Source of the DNA: Hypholoma sublateritium FD-334 SS-4 | Lineage: Eukaryota; Basidiomycota; Agaricomycetes; Agaricales; Strophariaceae | DNA length: 64,000 bases | NCBI GenBank assembly: GCA_000827495.1 | Contig: KN817553.1 | Span: 200,283 to 264,282 of the forward strand | Reading direction: 5' to 3' | In this document: positions 59,569 to 64,000 of the stretch, one piece after another | How the letters are laid out: the number at the start of each line of letters is the position of its first letter | Position numbering within the stretch: the stretch's first letter is position 1 | Made by a program: the position numbers and the translations under genes | The notes under the pieces: model-generated | What the model saw: only the letters and a program-made list of their open reading frames with translations | Database searches by the model: none | Told to the model about the DNA's origin: nothing

Positions 59569-62386
59569 AAACCATTGCGACATCACTGTCGTCCCCGATG
59601 ATATGAGTTGGACCATGTTCCTCTCTGTGTATTCACGTAGTTTTAGATTTGTAGAGGTGTAAATTCGCATGAGGGTCGGACAAGACGAAATGGGTGCCAT
59701 TGCGCGGGCTGTGCCATTTTGGGGGGACCTGAAGCACGAAATTTGAGTAAGGCGAATGACTTCACAATCCCGAACGCTTGTCAGAAAGCCGCGTCGATTT
59801 TGGCTGAAGTTAGTGCAATTTCTATGTCTTCAAATATTCTCGGGTGGGAGCGTTGCTATATGATACGCGGCAACATGGAGGCGGCAGATTTTCAGGGTAC
59901 TTCCCAACTATCAAATCTATATGTCATTCTGCGTCGCTGGGGGAAAAAATGCACTTATTGCAGATATTAATTTCCAATTTGTTTCTTGTGCATTCTTTCT
60001 TATGTGGTGTAGAGGGGATCCTTTCTCAGGACGTCGATTTCGTGCGGAGGGGCCGACGTGCTCCAGAATTGTTTCGCTTTGGAGTTTCACGTTGGCGTTG
60101 GTAAGAATACATACTGTGACGAAAAGAGATTTGTACGCGCCCGCAAACGCCATAGGCATGTATAAAAGACTCGACCGCTATCTGACTGCGATGTCGCCAA
60201 AGCCTATGGTGAGGGTGAGGTTGGCAGAGGATGTATCGATTAATAGTCAGGGAACACGGTAGTGAAGACTCACACCTACGCAGCTGGCACGCCTCGCGGA
60301 TGGAGAATCTCGCTGTTTTGGGGCCTGTCCATCCGAGTCGTTTCATTCGTTCGCTAGGTGCTTTCCACACATCGGTGAGCGGGAATTTCAAGTTGGGGTA
60401 GCGCCTTGGCTGTTACATTCCGAAAAAATGTAAGTAGGACAGGATTCTAGCTTCGTAGAAGAGGGAATGAATTTAACTGCGAATGAAACTTTTAAGAGAG
60501 ATTTGGCGTCCGCGGCTGCAGCGTGATCCAAGAGACGAGGGCAGTCCGAGTGTCGGTATTTTGAATTTGGCTGGTTGAGGTTTTCTGATTTGAATCACCG
60601 CGTGCGCACGCTCCTTCCTTCCTGCCTGCGCTCCCCGCTCCCTGCCTCTTACCTACCTATGTTATTCGTATAATTCTTTTTCGAAACAAATCTTCAGCAA
60701 ATCCCGCCGATGGAGACTCGTAAATCACTCACATGCAGACGATGGATATTCAGTCGCGACGAAGTGGCATTGAAGATTGAAGACTCGACGTGAAACCTTC
60801 GCGTCGCAAGGCCTCTTCACGACAAACCACGCGGCCATAATGCTGCTGGATATTGAAGGGCTGAGGAGGCGGGGCTGTGGCTCAGAGAGGATATCAGGTG
60901 GCTTCTTGTCAAGGGTGGATGTCTTGACGGATAGTAATTCTGGTGCGCTTTTTGTTCACATTTCTTCTGCTAATTCGAATCCAACCCCGGAAGTCGCCCT
61001 CAAAAACAGTCAATCACTCTCTTGAGAAAGCCAAGTGATTCGCATCCACCCTCCACAGCAGATATTATATCATAGCACCAGCTCAAGTTTGCTTATGACC
61101 CAAGCGAGCCACCTCATTCAGCAAACGACACAGTCCACAGTCTACTCAGCAAATGTAGATTTTCTGTCATTCTTTTCTCTTCTGGGCCAGCCTTTGTCCT
61201 GGATGGCTCTCGACTGGGATTGCAGCGCCATCAACCGTTCTTTACCGTCGAACAGTGTCTCCAAAAAAACCGCTGGTATCTGTCCTCTCCAGCCTTGACG
61301 GTTGGCCCTAAGCGCTAAGCTCTCGTAGAGGCACCGGGAAAAAATAGGTACCGCCGACAATCATCTACATTTGGTGCTGCCGACGATCATCTATATCTTC
61401 TGGAGGCAAATAGACTCTTCGGGTCCGCCTTACACCCAAAACTGGAGGCTCGGGTGCGCAGGAGGGTGCTTGTCGACTCTTCGGCTCCAGTCAAAAAAAT
61501 GCGGGCGCAAAAGACTGCCATTACAATCGCACAAAGAGGGGAAACAACAAATGAATCTATGGCATCTTTACGCCCTCTCCTTGTCTTCCTGTTGGGCGAG
61601 CGTCGTTACTCCAATACCGTGACAGTGACACTCTATGTGACCGTGACTATGGATCTCCAGCGGGGACGGCAGCAACCAAGGCAGATGGGTGCCCCCCAGA
61701 AGGCTGGACTAGGTGTAAACAAGGCCCAAGAATAATGTGCTCTGAAAGAATATCCAGCATCTATCCCAAGTTTCTGGCGGCGTAACTGGTCGATATAATG
61801 ACAGTCGTTCTATCGGTTGGGTGGTTGACTCGAAAAGGGCTGGGTCAAGCATCACCAGCCTCTTGACTTGGTTCTGGGAGATTATCGGAAGCAGACAATA
61901 CTCTTGCAGCTGACACCGGAGATTGTGCAGTATTTGAACGGAATAAACAGAATCAAGCGGCCGAGAATACAAGAAATCGCCATAACATGGTGTTCAGTGT
62001 CGTCAAGGATAGGCTCGCGTTCATAGAAAGGTACCGCTGGCTCTCTTCTGGTTTCGCATTGTCGTTGACAAACGAAGTCATTTTTAGGGAAAGGGAAGTA
62101 TTGAAAGACGAGGAAATGCTGATAAATAGAGGTGGTGGGCACCATGTACATGCGTTGACAATTGACCTATTCACCACATGAGCGCCCATGTTCATTCCTG
62201 AAAACGACACACCTCGTACGCCCATATTTCCACCCTTCTAGTTCTCTCCAGCTCGGGCCCTTTTGCTCAGGAACTGACGAGCCAGGTTCATAACTGTCTT
62301 TGCTATGCCAGATACTCCAGAAAGGAAACCCATGCCATCAGCAGAATTTTTCGGCGAGGTCGACCGAGCGCCGTCTGAATTCGGCG
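59569..62386. other. intergenic region, no supported gene
   Basis: About 2.8 kb with open frames under 125 codons that overlap on opposite strands and show no domain. A short direct repeat (ccgacaatcatctacat / ccgacgatcatctatat) lies at about 61352 and 61379. Confidence 0.45.
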
Positions 62387-62393
62387 TATAAAA
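62387..62393 (+). promoter_or_regulatory. TATA box of the small gene at 62571
   Basis: TATAAAA is followed by a long pyrimidine-rich leader (about 62405-62560), a common fungal promoter arrangement. The start codon lies 177 bases downstream. Confidence 0.5.
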
Positions 62394-62570
62394 CGCACTC
62401 GCGGTCCTTTTTTTCTGCCAGTTTCTGTTGCTTTCGCTTTTTCACGCTCCTTCACCTCCTCTTTGCTTCTGCACCCACATCACCAACATTCTACACCTCA
62501 CCGTAACACCGCTGGCCGTGCAAAGTCTGCTCGGTCTCGCTCTCATTGTCTTCCTCGTCGTTTTCTCTTT

Positions 62571-62921
62571 ATGTCAGATCGGCCGGCCGTTCCACCGACG
62601 ATGTCGACTGCACACAAGACTCTCGTTATGAACACGCAACCGCAAGCCAGAAACGGGGCGAACGGCTCGTCCTCGTTAAGTACCCACGTCGTCCTCCCCA
62701 ACATTGCCCTGCCGTCGCGTCCAAGCCCATTCAGCCCATGGGCCATGTCACCAAAACCACCAATCTACAAAGTGCGCACCTTCTTTGGCCTTCTTCTGAG
62801 CGTCGATCTAACTCTTCCTCCTCGGTGTTCTCATCTTCGACAGCCAACGGTGTGCACTCGATACGACATGCCGTTCGTTTATACTAACGCCACGGCCGGG
62901 GTCAGTGCAGCCGCCGAATAG
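62571..62921 (+). CDS. small hypothetical protein
   Basis: An open frame of 116 codons follows a TATA box and a pyrimidine-rich leader. The first 65 residues are rich in Pro, Ser and Asn ('PNIALPSRPSPFSPWAMSPK') and look coding. After the Lys at about residue 66 there is a possible donor (gtgcgcacc) and a later acceptor (cgacag), so the C-terminal part may differ from the unspliced reading. No domain or family is recognised. The start is the first ATG after the leader; a second ATG ten codons later is also possible. Confidence 0.4.
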   Translation: MSDRPAVPPTMSTAHKTLVMNTQPQARNGANGSSSLSTHVVLPNIALPSRPSPFSPWAMSPKPPIYKVRTFFGLLLSVDLTLPPRCSHLRQPTVCTRYDMPFVYTNATAGVSAAAE

Positions 62922-64000
62922 AGAGTTCGCGCACACGCCTAATTTTAATCTTAGCTCGCTGCTCATCAGCATCAGCATCAGACGGTCACTTCCGGTGGCG
63001 GGTTTTCTCTGCGTAAATTTGGCGCGGTGAAGTGGATGCGGCGGGCCTTGTCGGTCTGTTGACGTGTTCTTCACACTGTACTTATGTTGAATGTTCTGAC
63101 TTGTGTCGATGAATAGCGAGGCGCTGCAAAACTTCGCCGAAAGTTGGATACCGTTGTTAAAAGTCTGTCGAACGTCTGCAATCTCCACCACCGCTAGGTG
63201 CAAAAATCATGATTTTCGCATCGTATGTTTTAAGATCACCTCACCACCAAATGCTGGCTGACGTTTCGTTAGGTTCTCTGTATCTCGCTTTCGGTGTCAT
63301 ATATTGTTCTTCGCCACCCTTAGGAGCTCTTTCCTTGTACATTCCTAGGTGTGCTGTTTCATAGTCGCTTTTTATTGGTTTCTTCTTGTCATTGGACGTC
63401 TTGGTGTTCCGTTCTACCCGCTATTTTTTTTTGCTTGTTTTGCCGCAGGTCATAGCTAATCTGCTACTTACTTTCAAGTTTAACTCGTTCTAAACATCCA
63501 CACTCCCTAAAAGCGTAATTCTCTTCTCGAAAATGTATCATAACCACTTATCACGCTGTTTCTTTATTGTATCTTGACCATTGTGGGATTGCGGCTCCTC
63601 AGAGCTTTCGGACTCTTTGCGCCTGTCGATCACACATCTTGCACAATATATTGATGACCTTGAGGCCTTCCAAGTCTTCCCGCTTTGAGGGCTTGCAATC
63701 ACACATAATCATGATCGGGCACTGATAGCTCTTGAAGACTCTCCGTCTTGCGGTTGCTTGCTGCCAACTGCTTGAGGATTCAAATGCACACATGTTAAGA
63801 AAGACATAAATTGAATTCAAATGGTGACTTGTTTCTGTCAATGGCGAACGAAAAAGAACCAAAAAAGAACGATACTTAGAGGACCGAGGGTTGCTAGGTG
63901 GAGTGAGCGTAGTGAAGAAAGGGTGCGTGAGAGATTCCTGCAGACTGAGCGGATGACAAAAGCTCGACAAAAGCGCGTGCCTATTGCCAGGTCGGCCGCG
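62922..64000. other. intergenic region, no supported gene
   Basis: T-rich sequence with no convincing gene. A minus-strand frame at 63599-63970 (123 codons) has no recognisable domain. Confidence 0.45.

Noticed and set aside
60026..60391. 121-codon minus-strand frame with an overlapping plus-strand frame at 59921-60262
   Set aside because: Two long frames on opposite strands of the same DNA with no motif in either. Treated as chance.
1..64000. tRNA, rRNA, CRISPR array or intact transposon
   Set aside because: No convincing A/B-box tRNA structure, rRNA stretch, regular spacer array, transposase or reverse transcriptase was seen on reading the window. A dedicated search could still find diverged examples.

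Overview
The window is nuclear DNA from a filamentous basidiomycete, most likely an agaricomycete (mushroom-forming or wood-decay fungus). The genes are densely split by short introns of about 45-60 nt with GT...AG ends and CTAAC/CTGAT-like branch points. Several families expanded in Agaricomycetes are present: a NACHT NTPase, F-box and BTB proteins, a TKL-like kinase, duplicated dienelactone hydrolases and a DUF3494 ice-binding protein. There is no sign of prokaryotic, organellar or viral origin. Most gene models below come from joining exons by hand, and I checked that spliced lengths are multiples of three.

Layout. 1-2.2 kb: non-coding with a decayed internal duplication. 2.2-3.1 kb: a five-exon SUR7/PalI-type membrane protein, followed by a broken fragment of the same gene. 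3.8-6.3 kb (minus): an NLR-like NACHT NTPase. 8.3-19.2 kb: a segmentally duplicated block with three intact nine-exon NAD(P)-dependent reductase genes (10354, 14375, 17648). A decayed lysine-methyltransferase-type gene precedes each of the first two. The first two reductases also share a recognisable TATA promoter. 21.0-25.2 kb: a large oligopeptide transporter (OPT) gene with more than twenty exons. 26.0-27.0 kb (minus): a hotdog thioesterase. 27.9-28.8 kb: a secreted ice-binding-type protein. 31.7-33.7 kb: a GRGG-repeat (DUF3602/Par32-like) protein. 33.7-39.8 kb: a gene-poor stretch with a diverged repeat pair.

39.8-52.7 kb is a compact housekeeping block: a BTB-related protein, Elongator subunit Elp6, ribosomal protein eL8 (minus), an F-box protein, a CIR_N/LENG1-like protein (minus), and the nucleotide-excision-repair nuclease Rad1/XPF. 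The last two are divergent across about 213 bp. 53.1-59.6 kb: a TKL-like kinase with a stop codon in its catalytic loop, a BTB protein (minus), and two tandem dienelactone hydrolases with matching internal exon lengths. 59.6-64 kb is mostly non-coding, with one small TATA-driven hypothetical gene at 62.6 kb.

Functionally the window mixes conserved nuclear genes (translation, tRNA modification, DNA repair) with fast-evolving accessory genes (reductases, hydrolases, transporter, NLR, secreted ice-binding protein). The strongest novelty candidates are the reductase/methyltransferase segmental duplication and two microexons: 9 nt in all three reductases and 6 nt in the OPT gene. I found no convincing tRNA, rRNA, CRISPR array or intact transposon.
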